Source of the DNA: Pseudomonas serboccidentalis
Lineage (GTDB): Bacteria > Pseudomonadota > Gammaproteobacteria > Pseudomonadales > Pseudomonadaceae
Direction of reading: 5' to 3'
DNA length: 64,000 nt
NCBI RefSeq assembly: GCF_028830055.1
Contig: NZ_CP101655.1
Span: 1,140,132-1,204,131, forward strand
Shown here: piece by piece, positions 8,821-18,841 of the stretch
Position numbering within the stretch: position 1 is the first letter of the stretch
How the letters are laid out: every line of letters starts with the position of its first letter
Notes under the pieces: generated by a model
What the model was told of the DNA's origin: nothing
Databases searched by the model: none
What the model saw: only the letters and a program-made list of their open reading frames with translations
Program-made: the position numbers and the translations under genes

Positions 8821-9959
8821 GAGCGAAGTACCACGCCGCTGTCGTCTTCCCACCACACGTAAACCTGGTCGCCCCAGGTCGGACGCTGGCCGCGACGCTC
8901 GGCGTTGGCGACGAACGACTGCACCAGCTTGCCGCTCGGCAGTTCAACGTAGAACACCGAGTGACCGCCGAGGTAGGCGATGTCATGCACCTTGCCGCTC
9001 GACCAGTTGTACTCGCAGGTCGGCATTTCGGCGGTGACCAGCAGCTTCTCCGGGCGAATCGCGTAGGTGACCGACTTGTCCTGCACCGAGGTGCTGATGC
9101 CGTGGCCGACGTAGATCTGCCGGTCGAGGTCTTTGCAGGTGATGGTCGCGTGACCTTCGGCATCGTCGATCACTTCGCCTTCGAAGATGTTCACGTTACC
9201 GATGAATTCGCAGACCAGACGACTGGTCGGGGTTTCGTAGATGTCGATCGGGCTGCCGATCTGGGCGATCCAGCCCAGGTGCATGATCGCGATGCGCTCG
9301 GCCATGGTCATGGCCTCTTCCTGGTCGTGGGTCACCATCACGCAGGTCACGCCGACGCGCTCGATGATCTCTACCAGCTCAAGTTGCATCTGCGAACGCA
9401 GTTTCTTGTCCAGTGCGCCCATCGGTTCGTCGAGCAGCAGCAGTTTCGGCCGCTTGGCCAGCGAACGCGCCAGTGCCACACGCTGACGCTGACCGCCCGA
9501 CAGTTGATGCGGCTTGCGCTTGGCGTACTGGCTCATCTGTACCAGTTTGAGCATCTCGGCCACGCGGGCGTCGATCTCGGCGTTGGGGATCTTGTCCTGT
9601 TTGAGGCCGAAGGCGATGTTCTGCGCCACGGTCATGTGCGGGAACAAGGCGTACGACTGGAACATCATGTTGATCGGTCGCTCGTACGGCGGCATGTCGG
9701 TGATGTCGACGCCGTCGAGGAAAATGCGCCCCTCCGTGGGCCGTTCGAACCCTGCCAGCATCCGCAGCAGCGTGGATTTGCCCGATCCCGAACCGCCGAG
9801 CAGGGCGAAGATCTCGCCTTTCTTGATTTCCAGGGACACATCGTCCACGGCAATCGTCTCGTCGAACTTCTTCGTGACCCGGTCGATTTTGACCAACACC
9901 TGTTTAGGTGTCTGGTCGCCCTCGAGGGCTTTCTTATAGGCGCCGGAGGCAACTGCCAT
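8817..9959 (-). CDS. spuF: Polyamine ABC transporter ATP-binding protein SpuF (PotA/PotG type)
   Basis: A 380-residue cytoplasmic ATPase. Walker A GGSGSGKST is at about residue 55, the signature LSGGQRQRVALARS near 153, Walker B LLLLDEPMGALD near 173, and the switch HDQEEAMTMAERI near 208. Residues about 250-380 form the C-terminal TOBE/regulatory domain typical of PotA-like ATPases. The ATG at 9959 has GGGAG upstream. It powers SpuG/SpuH and follows spuE after 67 bases. Confidence 0.95.
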   Translation of the reverse strand: MAVASGAYKKALEGDQTPKQVLVKIDRVTKKFDETIAVDDVSLEIKKGEIFALLGGSGSGKSTLLRMLAGFERPTEGRIFLDGVDITDMPPYERPINMMFQSYALFPHMTVAQNIAFGLKQDKIPNAEIDARVAEMLKLVQMSQYAKRKPHQLSGGQRQRVALARSLAKRPKLLLLDEPMGALDKKLRSQMQLELVEIIERVGVTCVMVTHDQEEAMTMAERIAIMHLGWIAQIGSPIDIYETPTSRLVCEFIGNVNIFEGEVIDDAEGHATITCKDLDRQIYVGHGISTSVQDKSVTYAIRPEKLLVTAEMPTCEYNWSSGKVHDIAYLGGHSVFYVELPSGKLVQSFVANAERRGQRPTWGDQVYVWWEDDSGVVLRS

Positions 9960-10026
9960 TTACGAAACTCCCAGAAAAAAAGAGTGCAGTTCGCCCAACG
10001 CGGACGAACCCAGGATAGTTTGTGCC

Positions 10027-11301
<1,275 letters not shown>

Positions 11302-11311
11302 TCAAACCGGC

Positions 11312-12421
11312 TTATTTACCGGATTTGATCTTGGTCCAGCTGCGGGTCATTTCACGCTGGGTAGCCGCTGGCAGATCGGCGATGGCATACAGCTTGGCCT
11401 GCACGTCGGCTGGCGGGTAGATGCCTGGATCGCTGGTGATGTCTTTCTCTACCAGAGGTGTTGCAGCGGCGTTACCGTTCGGGAAGCGTACGGCGTTGGT
11501 GATGCCGGCCATGACTTCAGGCTTCTGCAGGAAGGTCATGAACTTGTAGGCGCCTTCAACGTTTTCGGCATCTTTAGGGATGGCGACCATGTCGAAGAAG
11601 CTGCCAGCGCCTTCTTTCGGAATGGCGTAGCTGACTTTGACCTTGTCACCAGCCTCGGCGGCACGGGACTTGGCCTGCTGCACGTCACCCGAGTAGCCGA
11701 CCGCTACGCAGATGTTGCCGTTGGCCAGGTCCGAGATGTACTTGGAGGAGTGGAAGTAGGTGATCGAAGGACGAATCTTGAGGAACAGCTCCTCGGCTTT
11801 CTTGATGTCTTCTTTCTTCTGGCTGTCGGTAGGCAGGCCCAGGTAATGCAGCGCGACCGGGAGCATTTCGGTCGGCGAATCGAGGAAGCTCACGCCGCAG
11901 CCCTTGAGCTTGGCGATGTTTTCCGGCTTGAGCAGCACGTCCCACGAGTCGATGGTGTCGACGCCCAGCGCAGCCTTGACCTTCTCCGGGTTGTAACCGA
12001 TGCCGATCGAGCCCCACATGTACGGGAAGGCGTGCTTGTTGCCCGGGTCGCTGACCGACACGGCCTTGAGCAGGTCCTGGTTCAGGTTCTTCCAGTTAGG
12101 CAGCTTGGACTGGTCCAGCTCCTGGTAAACGCCAGCCTTGATCTGCTTGGCCAGGAAGTTGTTCGACGGCACAACGACGTCGTAACCGGACTTGCCCGCC
12201 AGCAGTTTGGCTTCCAGGGTTTCGTTGCTGTCGAATACGTCGTAGACGACTTTGATCCCGGACTCTTTCTCGAAGTTGGCGATGGTGTCCGGCGCGATGT
12301 AGTCGGACCAGTTGTAAACGTGCAGCACTTTGTCATCCGCGTGAACCGCACCCGCCATCATGCCCGCTACGGACAGCGCGAGAAGAGTCTTGCCAGCAAG
12401 CTTTTTACCTAATGCCTTCAT
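11312..12421 (-). CDS. spuD: Periplasmic polyamine-binding protein (SpuD position)
   Basis: A 369-residue PotF-type binding protein starting at [20 protein letters not shown], with a signal peptide cut after VHA and GGAG upstream of the ATG. Family motifs [53 protein letters not shown] and [10 protein letters not shown] are all present. It is a clear paralog of the product at 10027, with a different ligand-side segment ([17 protein letters not shown] versus [17 protein letters not shown]). Two binding proteins for one transporter fit the known putrescine/spermidine division of SpuD and SpuE. The symbol is by position only; which one prefers which polyamine cannot be decided here. Confidence 0.92.
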   Translation of the reverse strand: MKALGKKLAGKTLLALSVAGMMAGAVHADDKVLHVYNWSDYIAPDTIANFEKESGIKVVYDVFDSNETLEAKLLAGKSGYDVVVPSNNFLAKQIKAGVYQELDQSKLPNWKNLNQDLLKAVSVSDPGNKHAFPYMWGSIGIGYNPEKVKAALGVDTIDSWDVLLKPENIAKLKGCGVSFLDSPTEMLPVALHYLGLPTDSQKKEDIKKAEELFLKIRPSITYFHSSKYISDLANGNICVAVGYSGDVQQAKSRAAEAGDKVKVSYAIPKEGAGSFFDMVAIPKDAENVEGAYKFMTFLQKPEVMAGITNAVRFPNGNAAATPLVEKDITSDPGIYPPADVQAKLYAIADLPAATQREMTRSWTKIKSGK

Positions 12422-12549
12422 GCGTCATGCTCCAAATTTTTCTTTTTTGAACCACTTTGTTCAGCGGCCGAACCCCGACAACTGGAACCGCGGCTAGTCT
12501 GGCAAGATCGGAGGCGGTCTTTCAAGAAAAGGCCCACCTTTCTGACACC

Positions 12550-12583
12550 TTCGAGCGAGAGCGCCGCAGCTTCCCCGCTCGAA
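12550..12583 (-). promoter_or_regulatory. Hairpin just after spuC
   Basis: TTCGAGCG (12550-12557) and CGCTCGAA (12576-12583) are perfect complements around an 18-base loop, starting 9 bases after the spuC stop on the minus strand. It lies in the 171-base gap before spuD. With the similar stem after spuD it may set different message levels for enzymes, binding proteins and membrane parts. Confidence 0.5.
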
Positions 12584-12592
12584 GCCTAGCAC

Positions 12593-13957
12593 TTAGGCCT
12601 GCAACGCACTGAGAGTCAGATCCAGACACTTGCGTGCCTTTGTAACCAGCTCATCAATCTCCGCCTTGCTGATCACCAGCGGCGGCGCAATGATCATGGT
12701 GTCGCCCACGGCGCGCATGATCAGGCCGTTATCGAAGCAGAACTGCCGGCAGATCATGCCCACACCCCGGCCTTCGTAACGCTTGCGAGTGGCCTTGTCC
12801 TGCACCAGCTCGATCGCCCCCAGCAGACCGACTCCGCGTACTTCACCCACCAACGGGTGATCGTTGAGTTCGCGCAGACGTTTCTGCAAATACGGTGCCG
12901 TTTCGTTGCGTACGTTCTCGATAATTTTCTCGTCGCGCAGAATCCGGATGTTTTCCAGACCCACCGCCGCCGCCACCGGGTGCCCCGAGTAGGTGAAGCC
13001 GTGGTTGAAGTCGCCGCCTTCATTGAGCACTTTCACCACTTCGTCGCGCACGATCAGGCCACCCATCGGGATGTAGCCGGACGTCAGGCCTTTGGCGATG
13101 GTCATCATGTCTGGCTTCAGATCGTAGAAATCCGAACCGAACCATTGACCGGTACGGCCGAAACCACAGATCACTTCGTCCGCCACGAACAGGATGTCGT
13201 ACTTGGCGAGGATTTCCTTGATGCGCGGCCAGTAGGTGTCTGGCGGAATGATCACGCCGCCGGCGCCCTGGATCGGCTCGGCAATGAAGGCGCCGACGTT
13301 ATCCACGCCGACTTCGAGAATCTTCTCTTCCAGCTGATTGGCCGCCCAGATGCCGAACTCTTCCGGCGACATGTCGCCGCCCTCGGCGAACCAGTACGGC
13401 TGCGCGATGTGAACGATGCCCGGAATCGGCAAATCGCCCTGTTCGTGCATATAAGTCATGCCGCCCAGGCTCGCGCCGGCCACGGTGGAACCGTGATAAC
13501 CGTTCTTGCGGCTGATGATGACTTTCTTGTTCGGCTGGCCCTTGATCGCCCAGTAGTGACGAACCATGCGCAGCATGGTGTCGTTGCCTTCGGAGCCGGA
13601 GCCGGTGAAGAACACGTGGTTCATGCCTTGCGGCGCTACGTCGGCGATGGCCTTGGCCAGTTCCAGTGCCGGCGGGTGCGCGGTCTGGAAGAACAGGTTG
13701 TAGTAAGGCAGTTCGCGCATTTGCTTCGCGGCTGCGTCAGCCAGTTCATCGCGGCCATAACCGATCGCCACGCACCACAGACCCGCCATGCCATCGAGGA
13801 TCTTGTTGCCTTCGCTGTCCCACAGGTACACGCCCTTGGCGTTGGTGATGATCCGTGGGCCCTTCTCTTTCAGCTGCTTGAAGTCGCTGAACGGGGCCAG
13901 GTGGTGATCGCTGCTCAGGGCTTGCCACTCACGGGTTTGCGGGTTGTTGCTGGTCAT
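12593..13957 (-). CDS. spuC: Polyamine:pyruvate aminotransferase SpuC
   Basis: A 454-residue class-III PLP aminotransferase. The ATG at 13957 (MTSNNPQTREWQ) is chosen because AAGGAG sits upstream; the longer frame adds nine residues without support. Motifs: substrate/PLP region GMAGLWCVAIGYGR near residue 60, FFTGSGSEGNDTMLRM near 115, AEPIQGAGGVI near 230, DEVICGFGRTGQWFG near 260, and the Schiff-base lysine in TIAKGLTSGYIPMGG near 290. It transfers the amino group of putrescine (and related amines) to pyruvate, giving 4-aminobutyraldehyde and alanine. It lies 56 bases after spuB and is probably in the same operon. Confidence 0.95.
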   Translation of the reverse strand: MTSNNPQTREWQALSSDHHLAPFSDFKQLKEKGPRIITNAKGVYLWDSEGNKILDGMAGLWCVAIGYGRDELADAAAKQMRELPYYNLFFQTAHPPALELAKAIADVAPQGMNHVFFTGSGSEGNDTMLRMVRHYWAIKGQPNKKVIISRKNGYHGSTVAGASLGGMTYMHEQGDLPIPGIVHIAQPYWFAEGGDMSPEEFGIWAANQLEEKILEVGVDNVGAFIAEPIQGAGGVIIPPDTYWPRIKEILAKYDILFVADEVICGFGRTGQWFGSDFYDLKPDMMTIAKGLTSGYIPMGGLIVRDEVVKVLNEGGDFNHGFTYSGHPVAAAVGLENIRILRDEKIIENVRNETAPYLQKRLRELNDHPLVGEVRGVGLLGAIELVQDKATRKRYEGRGVGMICRQFCFDNGLIMRAVGDTMIIAPPLVISKAEIDELVTKARKCLDLTLSALQA

Positions 13958-14013
13958 GCCAATTCTCCTTGTTATCGGTGAAGGCACGGCTGCTGCCAGC
14001 CGCGCCCGGCGTA

Positions 14014-15372
14014 TCAGACGGCGAAGAGCAGGTACTCACGCTCCCAGGAACTGATCACGCGCTTGAAGTTTTCATGCTCGGCCCGTTTTACCGCGACGTA
14101 GCCGGTGATGAAGGTCTTGCCCAGGTATTTCTCGATGGTCGCGCTGTTTTCCATGCGCTCCAGTGCGTCCTCGATGGTCAGCGGCAGGCGCAGATTGCGA
14201 CGTTCATAGCCACGGCCAACGACCGGCGCGCTCGGGTTGAGGCCCTCGACCATGCCGATGTAGCCGCAGAGCAGGCTCGCGGCAATCGCCAGGTACGGGT
14301 TGGCGTCGGCGCCCGGCAGGCGGTTTTCCACGCGACGGTTCTGCGGGCCGGCATCCGGTACACGCAGGCCCACGGTGCGGTTCTCTTCGCCCCACTCCAC
14401 GTTCACCGGCGCCGAGGTGTCCGGCAGGAAGCGGCGGAACGAGTTGACGTTCGGCGCGAACAGCGGCAGCAGTTCGGGGATCAGTTTCTGCAGGCCACCA
14501 ATGTGGTGCAGGAACAGCTGGCTCATGGTCCCGTCTTCATTGGAGAACACGTTCTTGCCGGTCTCGATGTCGATGATGCTCTGGTGCAGGTGCATGGCGC
14601 TGCCCGGCTCACCGGTCATCGGCTTGGCCATGAAGGTCGCAGCCACGTCGTGCTTGAGCGCCGCCTCACGCATGGTGCGCTTGAACACCAGGATCTGGTC
14701 GGCCAGCGACAGTGCGTCGCCGTGACGGAAGTTGATCTCCATCTGCGCCGTGCCGTCTTCGTGGATCAGCGTGTCGAGGTCCAGTTCCTGCAGTTCGCAC
14801 CAGTCGTAGACGTCTTCGAACAACGGGTCGAATTCGTTCGCCGCTTCGATGGAGAACGACTGACGACCGATTTCCGGACGGCCCGAGCGACCAATCGGCG
14901 GCTGCAACGGATAGTCAGGGTCGTCACTGCGCTTGGTCAGGTAGAACTCCATTTCCGGCGCCACGATCGGCTGCCAGCCCTTGTCGGCATAGAGTTTCAG
15001 GACTTTCTTGAGCACGTTGCGTGGCGACAGCTCGATCGGGTTGCCTTGCTTGTCGTAGGTGTCGTGAATCACCTGGGCGGTCGGCTCGATGGCCCACGGC
15101 ACCAGATACACGGCGTTCTGGTCGGGGCGGCAGATCATGTCGATGTCGGCCGGGTCGAGCAGTTCGTAATAGATGTCGTCTTCGACGTAATCGCCAGTCA
15201 CGGTCTGCAGCAGCACACTCTCTGGCAGGCGCATGCCCTTTTCGGCGATGAACTTGTTGGTCGGCGAGATCTTGCCCCGGGTGATACCGGTCAAGTCGCC
15301 GATCATGCATTCGACTTCTGTGATCTTGTGGTCTTTCAACCAATCGGTGAGCTGGTCGAGGTTGTTACTCAT
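14014..15372 (-). CDS. spuB: Gamma-glutamylpolyamine synthetase SpuB (glutamine-synthetase family)
   Basis: A 452-residue glutamine-synthetase-like ligase. Visible family motifs are VECMIGDLTGITRGK near residue 20 (beta-grasp), APEMEFYL near 130 (metal-binding Glu), AQMEINFRHGD near 215, GSAMHLHQSI near 260, NSFRRF near 325 and GADANPYLAIAASL near 365. By homology it joins glutamate to putrescine or other polyamines with ATP, the first step of the glutamylated polyamine route. The ATG at 15372 is preceded by AGAGG. It starts the minus-strand spu operon and is divergent from its paralog spuI. Confidence 0.93.
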   Translation of the reverse strand: MSNNLDQLTDWLKDHKITEVECMIGDLTGITRGKISPTNKFIAEKGMRLPESVLLQTVTGDYVEDDIYYELLDPADIDMICRPDQNAVYLVPWAIEPTAQVIHDTYDKQGNPIELSPRNVLKKVLKLYADKGWQPIVAPEMEFYLTKRSDDPDYPLQPPIGRSGRPEIGRQSFSIEAANEFDPLFEDVYDWCELQELDLDTLIHEDGTAQMEINFRHGDALSLADQILVFKRTMREAALKHDVAATFMAKPMTGEPGSAMHLHQSIIDIETGKNVFSNEDGTMSQLFLHHIGGLQKLIPELLPLFAPNVNSFRRFLPDTSAPVNVEWGEENRTVGLRVPDAGPQNRRVENRLPGADANPYLAIAASLLCGYIGMVEGLNPSAPVVGRGYERRNLRLPLTIEDALERMENSATIEKYLGKTFITGYVAVKRAEHENFKRVISSWEREYLLFAV

Positions 15373-16102
15373 AAATGCCTCTGGGCTGAGTCTCCTGACA
15401 TCGTGTCAGGCAAAGTTTGACGCCGTGGCGTCGCGTTAAAGGGGGCTTGCTTGCGCGCAGTGCCGGCTTACGCCCGGCACCGCGCATCGACAATGAAAGA
15501 GGAGCTTACCTGCCCTTTACGCTGGCGTTGCATTTCCTGTGCACATTCAAGGCGTGCAGAATCATGAGCACGGCTTGGGAAGCGGCACAGGCTTTGAGAC
15601 TCAAAGAGATCTATATTGGAAGGAGACGCCATAAACAGGATGCTTGGCCGTACGTCCAGAATAACGGACGCTGCCGTTCTGGCTGCTGCCGACGAGAACC
15701 TTGTCGACAGACCGCGAGCCTTGTTGGCTGCGCTACGGACGGATTTGTCGCCACTGATGTGTTGAGCATGCAGACCGGACTGTTGCGAGCAGTCGGTGAT
15801 GCCGATTAACGGCAGGCGAGACATGAAGCACCCCGGTATTATTGCTGTTATGGGTTTGATCCGAGCTTAGCCTTGTTCATTTTTTTACACAACACCCCCG
15901 TAAAAAATACAACACGGCCTGCTCAAGCCCGCGGGTGCCAAGCGTCCCAAGGACAAAAAATCGCCCCAAAGTGCCCCATAAATGCCCTCGTAGCGCTTTT
16001 TTAGGGCAAAAAAGGCCTCGCTTGACTTCGGCATGCCGTTCGGGTTGACTGAAACCAGAAAAGATCAATGATTGATATTTTTAACAACAAAGGTGTTGCA
16101 TC
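15373..16102. other. 730-base divergent intergenic region between spuB and spuI
   Basis: No convincing gene is present. A 130-codon frame at 15417-15809 has no family features and no good ribosome binding site. The part next to spuB holds two short perfect inverted repeats: CCTGACA-TCG-TGTCAGG at 15394-15410 and GTGCCGG-CTTACGC-CCGGCAC at 15460-15480, which could be leader hairpins or operators. The half near spuI is locally AT-richer with poly-A and poly-T runs. Both spu promoters must be here, but I see no confident -35/-10 pair. In P. aeruginosa spuA lies in this neighbourhood; it is absent. Confidence 0.7.
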
Positions 16103-17479
16103 ATGTCGGTACCCCCGCGTGCCGTTCAGCTTAACGAAGCGAACGCGTTCCTTAAGGAACATCCTGAGGTTCTGTACGTTGACCTTCTGATTGCGGATAT
16201 GAATGGTGTGGTGCGCGGCAAGCGCATCGAACGCACCAGCCTCCACAAGGTTTACGAGAAAGGCATCAACCTGCCGGCCTCTCTATTTGCTCTGGATATC
16301 AATGGCTCTACGGTGGAAAGCACCGGCCTGGGTCTGGACATCGGCGACGCCGACCGGATCTGCTATCCAATCCCCGATACCCTGTGCAACGAGCCATGGC
16401 AGAAGCGCCCGACCGCGCAACTGTTGATGACCATGCACGAACTCGAAGGTGACCCGTTTTTCGCCGATCCACGCGAAGTGCTCCGTCAAGTTGTTGCAAA
16501 GTTTGACGAGCTGGGCTTGACCATCTGCGCAGCCTTCGAGCTGGAGTTCTACCTGATCGACCAGGAGAACGTGAACGGCCGTCCACAGCCGCCACGCTCG
16601 CCGATCTCCGGCAAACGCCCGCACTCGACTCAGGTCTACCTGATCGACGACCTCGACGAATACGTCGACTGCCTCCAGGACATTCTGGAAGGCGCCAAAG
16701 AGCAAGGCATCCCGGCCGACGCCATCGTCAAGGAAAGTGCCCCGGCGCAGTTCGAAGTGAACCTGCACCACGTCGCCGACCCGATCAAGGCGTGCGACTA
16801 CGCGGTCCTGCTCAAGCGTCTGATCAAGAACATCGCCTACGACCATGAAATGGACACCACCTTCATGGCCAAGCCTTATCCAGGCCAGGCAGGCAACGGT
16901 TTGCACGTACACATTTCGATCCTGGACAAGGCCGGCAAGAATATCTTTGCCAGCGAGGATCCCGAGCAGAACGCCGCATTGCGTCACGCGATCGGCGGTG
17001 TGCTCGAGACCCTGCCCGCCCAAATGGCGTTCCTGTGCCCTAACGTCAACTCGTACCGTCGTTTCGGCGCACAGTTCTACGTGCCGAACTCGCCATGCTG
17101 GGGCCTGGACAACCGCACCGTGGCGATCCGCGTACCGACCGGCTCTGCCGATGCCGTGCGTATCGAACACCGCGTGGCCGGCGCCGACGCCAACCCGTAC
17201 CTGCTGATGGCTTCGGTTCTGGCGGGCGTGCATCACGGCCTGACCAACAAGATCGAGCCGGGCGCTCCGGTCGAAGGCAACAGCTACGAGCAGAACGAAC
17301 AAAGCCTGCCGAACAACTTGCGCGATGCCCTGCGCGAGCTGGACGACAGCGAGGTGATGGCCAAGTACATCGATCCGAAATACATCGATATCTTCGTCGC
17401 CTGTAAAGAGAGCGAGCTGGAGGAGTTCGAACACTCCATCTCCGACCTCGAGTACAACTGGTACCTGCATACCGTTTAA
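16103..17479 (+). CDS. spuI: Gamma-glutamylpolyamine synthetase SpuI (glutamine-synthetase family)
   Basis: A 458-residue glutamine-synthetase-like ligase, paralogous to SpuB but clearly diverged. Motifs: YVDLLIADMNGVVRGKR near residue 30, CAAFELEFYLID near 140, AQFEVNLHHVADP near 215, GNGLHVHISILDK near 265, NSYRRFGAQFYVPNSPCWG near 320 and GADANPYLLMASVLAG near 360. By homology it forms gamma-glutamyl derivatives of amines. It is transcribed away from spuB and ends with a strong terminator, so it is a single-gene unit. The ATG at 16103 has only a weak AAAGGTG upstream. Confidence 0.92.
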   Translation: MSVPPRAVQLNEANAFLKEHPEVLYVDLLIADMNGVVRGKRIERTSLHKVYEKGINLPASLFALDINGSTVESTGLGLDIGDADRICYPIPDTLCNEPWQKRPTAQLLMTMHELEGDPFFADPREVLRQVVAKFDELGLTICAAFELEFYLIDQENVNGRPQPPRSPISGKRPHSTQVYLIDDLDEYVDCLQDILEGAKEQGIPADAIVKESAPAQFEVNLHHVADPIKACDYAVLLKRLIKNIAYDHEMDTTFMAKPYPGQAGNGLHVHISILDKAGKNIFASEDPEQNAALRHAIGGVLETLPAQMAFLCPNVNSYRRFGAQFYVPNSPCWGLDNRTVAIRVPTGSADAVRIEHRVAGADANPYLLMASVLAGVHHGLTNKIEPGAPVEGNSYEQNEQSLPNNLRDALRELDDSEVMAKYIDPKYIDIFVACKESELEEFEHSISDLEYNWYLHTV

Positions 17480-17498
17480 GCGGTTGCAGCGCCAAAAG

Positions 17499-17535
17499 GA
17501 ACGCCGTTGGCTCTCGCAGCCAGCGGCGTTTTTTT
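17499..17535 (+). terminator. Rho-independent terminator of spuI
   Basis: AACGCCG and TTGGCT pair with AGCCAG and CGGCGTT around a short CTCG-type loop, followed by a run of seven T bases, 20 bases after the spuI stop. Confidence 0.88.
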
Positions 17536-17552
17536 ATGGCCGAACATAATCC

Positions 17553-17691
17553 CCTTGTGGCGAGGGAGCTTGCTCCCGCTGGGTTGCGCAGCAGCCCCAA
17601 GCCCCTGCGACTCGGTATGTCAGGAAAAACAGGTCGTCTGGTTTTACGACTGCTGCGCAGCCGAGCGGGAGCAAGCTCCCTCGCCACAAGG
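17553..17691. repeat. REP-type inverted repeat (GGGAGCTTGCTCCC family)
   Basis: Arms CCTTGTGGCGAGGGAGCTTG and its complement ending CCCTCGCCACAAGG face each other around about 90 bases; each arm also carries an internal AGCTTGCT palindrome and inner GCTGCGCAGC-like halves. The same family recurs at 43846. It separates the spuI terminator from the tetR-type gene. Confidence 0.85.
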
Positions 17692-17753
17692 ACTGTGTTG
17701 CACTCGGGGCAGGCGCTCCGCGTACAATGCCCGCTGCCCCGCAGGAGACTTCC

Positions 17754-18380
17754 ATGACGCGTCCCGCCCCCGTCCGCAAACCCCGTGCCCGCAGCCAGGC
17801 GCGAATCGATTCGATACTCGATGCCGCACGCACGCTGCTGGCCGCCGAGGGTGTGGCCAGCCTGTCGATTTACAGTGTGGCCGAACGCGCGCAGATTCCG
17901 CCCTCCTCCGTGTACCACTTCTTCGCCAGCGTGCCGGCGCTGCTCGAAGCGCTGACCGCCGATGTGCACGCGGCCTTTCGCGCCTGCCTGCAAGCACCGA
18001 TCGACCACGATGCCCTGCGCGACTGGCGCGACCTGTCACGACTGGTCGAGGAGCGGATGCTGGAGATCTACGACGAAGACGCCGCCGCCCGCCAGTTGAT
18101 TCTCGCTCAGCACGGCCTGACCGAAGTGACCCAGGCCGACCGTCAGCACGACATCGAACTGGGCGACCTGATGCACAAGCTGTTCGACCACCACTTCGAA
18201 TTGCCGCGACTGCCGAGCGATGTCGACGTGTTTGCCCTGGCGATGGAACTGGGCGACCGCGTGTATGCGCGCTCGGTGCAGCAGCATGGGCAGATTACGC
18301 CGCGCATGGCCGAGGAAGGAATGCGGGTGTTTGATGCCTATATCGGCCTGTATCTGCCGCCTTATCTGCCTAAACGCTAA
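17754..18380 (+). CDS. TetR-family transcriptional regulator
   Basis: A 208-residue regulator. The ATG at 17754 has AGGAGA seven bases upstream, so nine extra upstream codons are discarded. A basic N-terminus (RKPRARSQARID) leads into the TetR helix-turn-helix: ILDAARTLLAAEGVASLSIY, then VAERAQIPPSSVYHFF near residues 45-60. The rest is an alpha-helical ligand domain without recognisable ligand signature. It lies downstream of spuI but behind a terminator and a REP element, so it has its own promoter. A role in polyamine control is possible because another TetR regulator (AguR) lies near the spu genes in P. aeruginosa, but this is only positional. Confidence 0.88.
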   Translation: MTRPAPVRKPRARSQARIDSILDAARTLLAAEGVASLSIYSVAERAQIPPSSVYHFFASVPALLEALTADVHAAFRACLQAPIDHDALRDWRDLSRLVEERMLEIYDEDAAARQLILAQHGLTEVTQADRQHDIELGDLMHKLFDHHFELPRLPSDVDVFALAMELGDRVYARSVQQHGQITPRMAEEGMRVFDAYIGLYLPPYLPKR

Positions 18381-18456
18381 AAGATCGCAGCCTCCGGCAG
18401 TTCCTACAGGAGCACGCACTCCCTTGTAGGAGCTACACCGAAGGCTGCGATCTTTT
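18379..18456. repeat. REP-type inverted repeat (GATCGCAGCC family)
   Basis: AAAAGATCGCAGCCTCCGGCAGTTCCTACA faces TGTAGGAGCTACACCGAAGGCTGCGATCTTTT. Its first bases overlap the stop codon of the TetR gene. Some mismatches within the stem show a decayed copy. Confidence 0.85.
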
Positions 18457-18467
18457 GATCTTCAAAA

Positions 18468-18509
18468 AGAAAAACCCCGAAGGGCTCACGCCTTTCGGGG
18501 TTGTTTTTT
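18468..18509. terminator. Bidirectional terminator between the TetR gene and ssuF
   Basis: AACCCCGAAGG pairs with CCTTTCGGGGTT around GCTCACG, with an A-run before and a T-run after, so it can stop transcription from either side. It lies 10 bases beyond the ssuF stop. Confidence 0.9.
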
Positions 18510-18519
18510 ACTCACTGAC

Positions 18520-18735
18520 TTACAACTTGGCGATCGACACCTCGGTGGATTTCACGAAGGCGATCACCTCGCTGCCCACCGCCAGTTCCAGCTCCTTGAC
18601 CGAACGGGTGGTGATCACTGAAGTGACAATGCCGGAGGCGGTCTGCACGTCGATTTCCGACAGCACGTCGCCGAGAACGATCTCCTTGATCGAGCCTTTG
18701 AACTGGTTGCGCACGTTGATGGCTTTGATAGTCAT
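18520..18735 (-). CDS. ssuF: SsuF, molybdopterin-binding (Mop/TOBE) small protein
   Basis: A 71-residue single TOBE/Mop domain (MTIKAINVRNQFKGSIKEI; SVITTRSVKELELAVGSEVIAFVKSTEVSI), the normal full length for this family. Mop proteins bind molybdate or pterin cofactor as oligomers. In P. putida S-313 a gene of this type closes the ssuEADCBF operon and is needed for growth on some sulfonates; the same order here supports the symbol. A palindromic spacer of 106 bases separates it from ssuB. Confidence 0.92.
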   Translation of the reverse strand: MTIKAINVRNQFKGSIKEIVLGDVLSEIDVQTASGIVTSVITTRSVKELELAVGSEVIAFVKSTEVSIAKL

Positions 18736-18759
18736 GATATTTCTCCTGGGGTCGAAATA

Positions 18760-18840
18760 AGCTGCAAGTTGCGAGTTTCAAGCGGCAAGCAAAAGCACAG
18801 CGCTTTTACTTGAGGCTTGTAGCTTGCCGCTTGAAGCTGC
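18760..18840. repeat. Palindromic element of a different family (AGCTTGCCGCTTGAAGCT)
   Basis: AGCTGCAAGTTGCGAGTTTCAAGCGGCAAGC (18760 on) pairs imperfectly with GCTTGTAGCTTGCCGCTTGAAGCTGCTT, around AAAAGCACAGCGCTTTT, itself palindromic. It occupies the ssuB-ssuF gap. It shares no core with the three REP families seen elsewhere in the window, and only this one copy is present here. Confidence 0.7.
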
Positions 18841-18841
18841 T

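Noticed and set aside
13969..15420. Very long open frame (483 codons) opposite spuB
   Set aside because: It is a shadow of spuB caused by biased third-codon positions; its translation is rich in Arg, His and Val with no family similarity.
15417..15809. 130-codon open frame in the spuB-spuI gap
   Set aside because: No recognisable domain, mixed low-complexity sequence, crosses the leader hairpins and has no ribosome binding site; it is most likely chance in GC-rich DNA.
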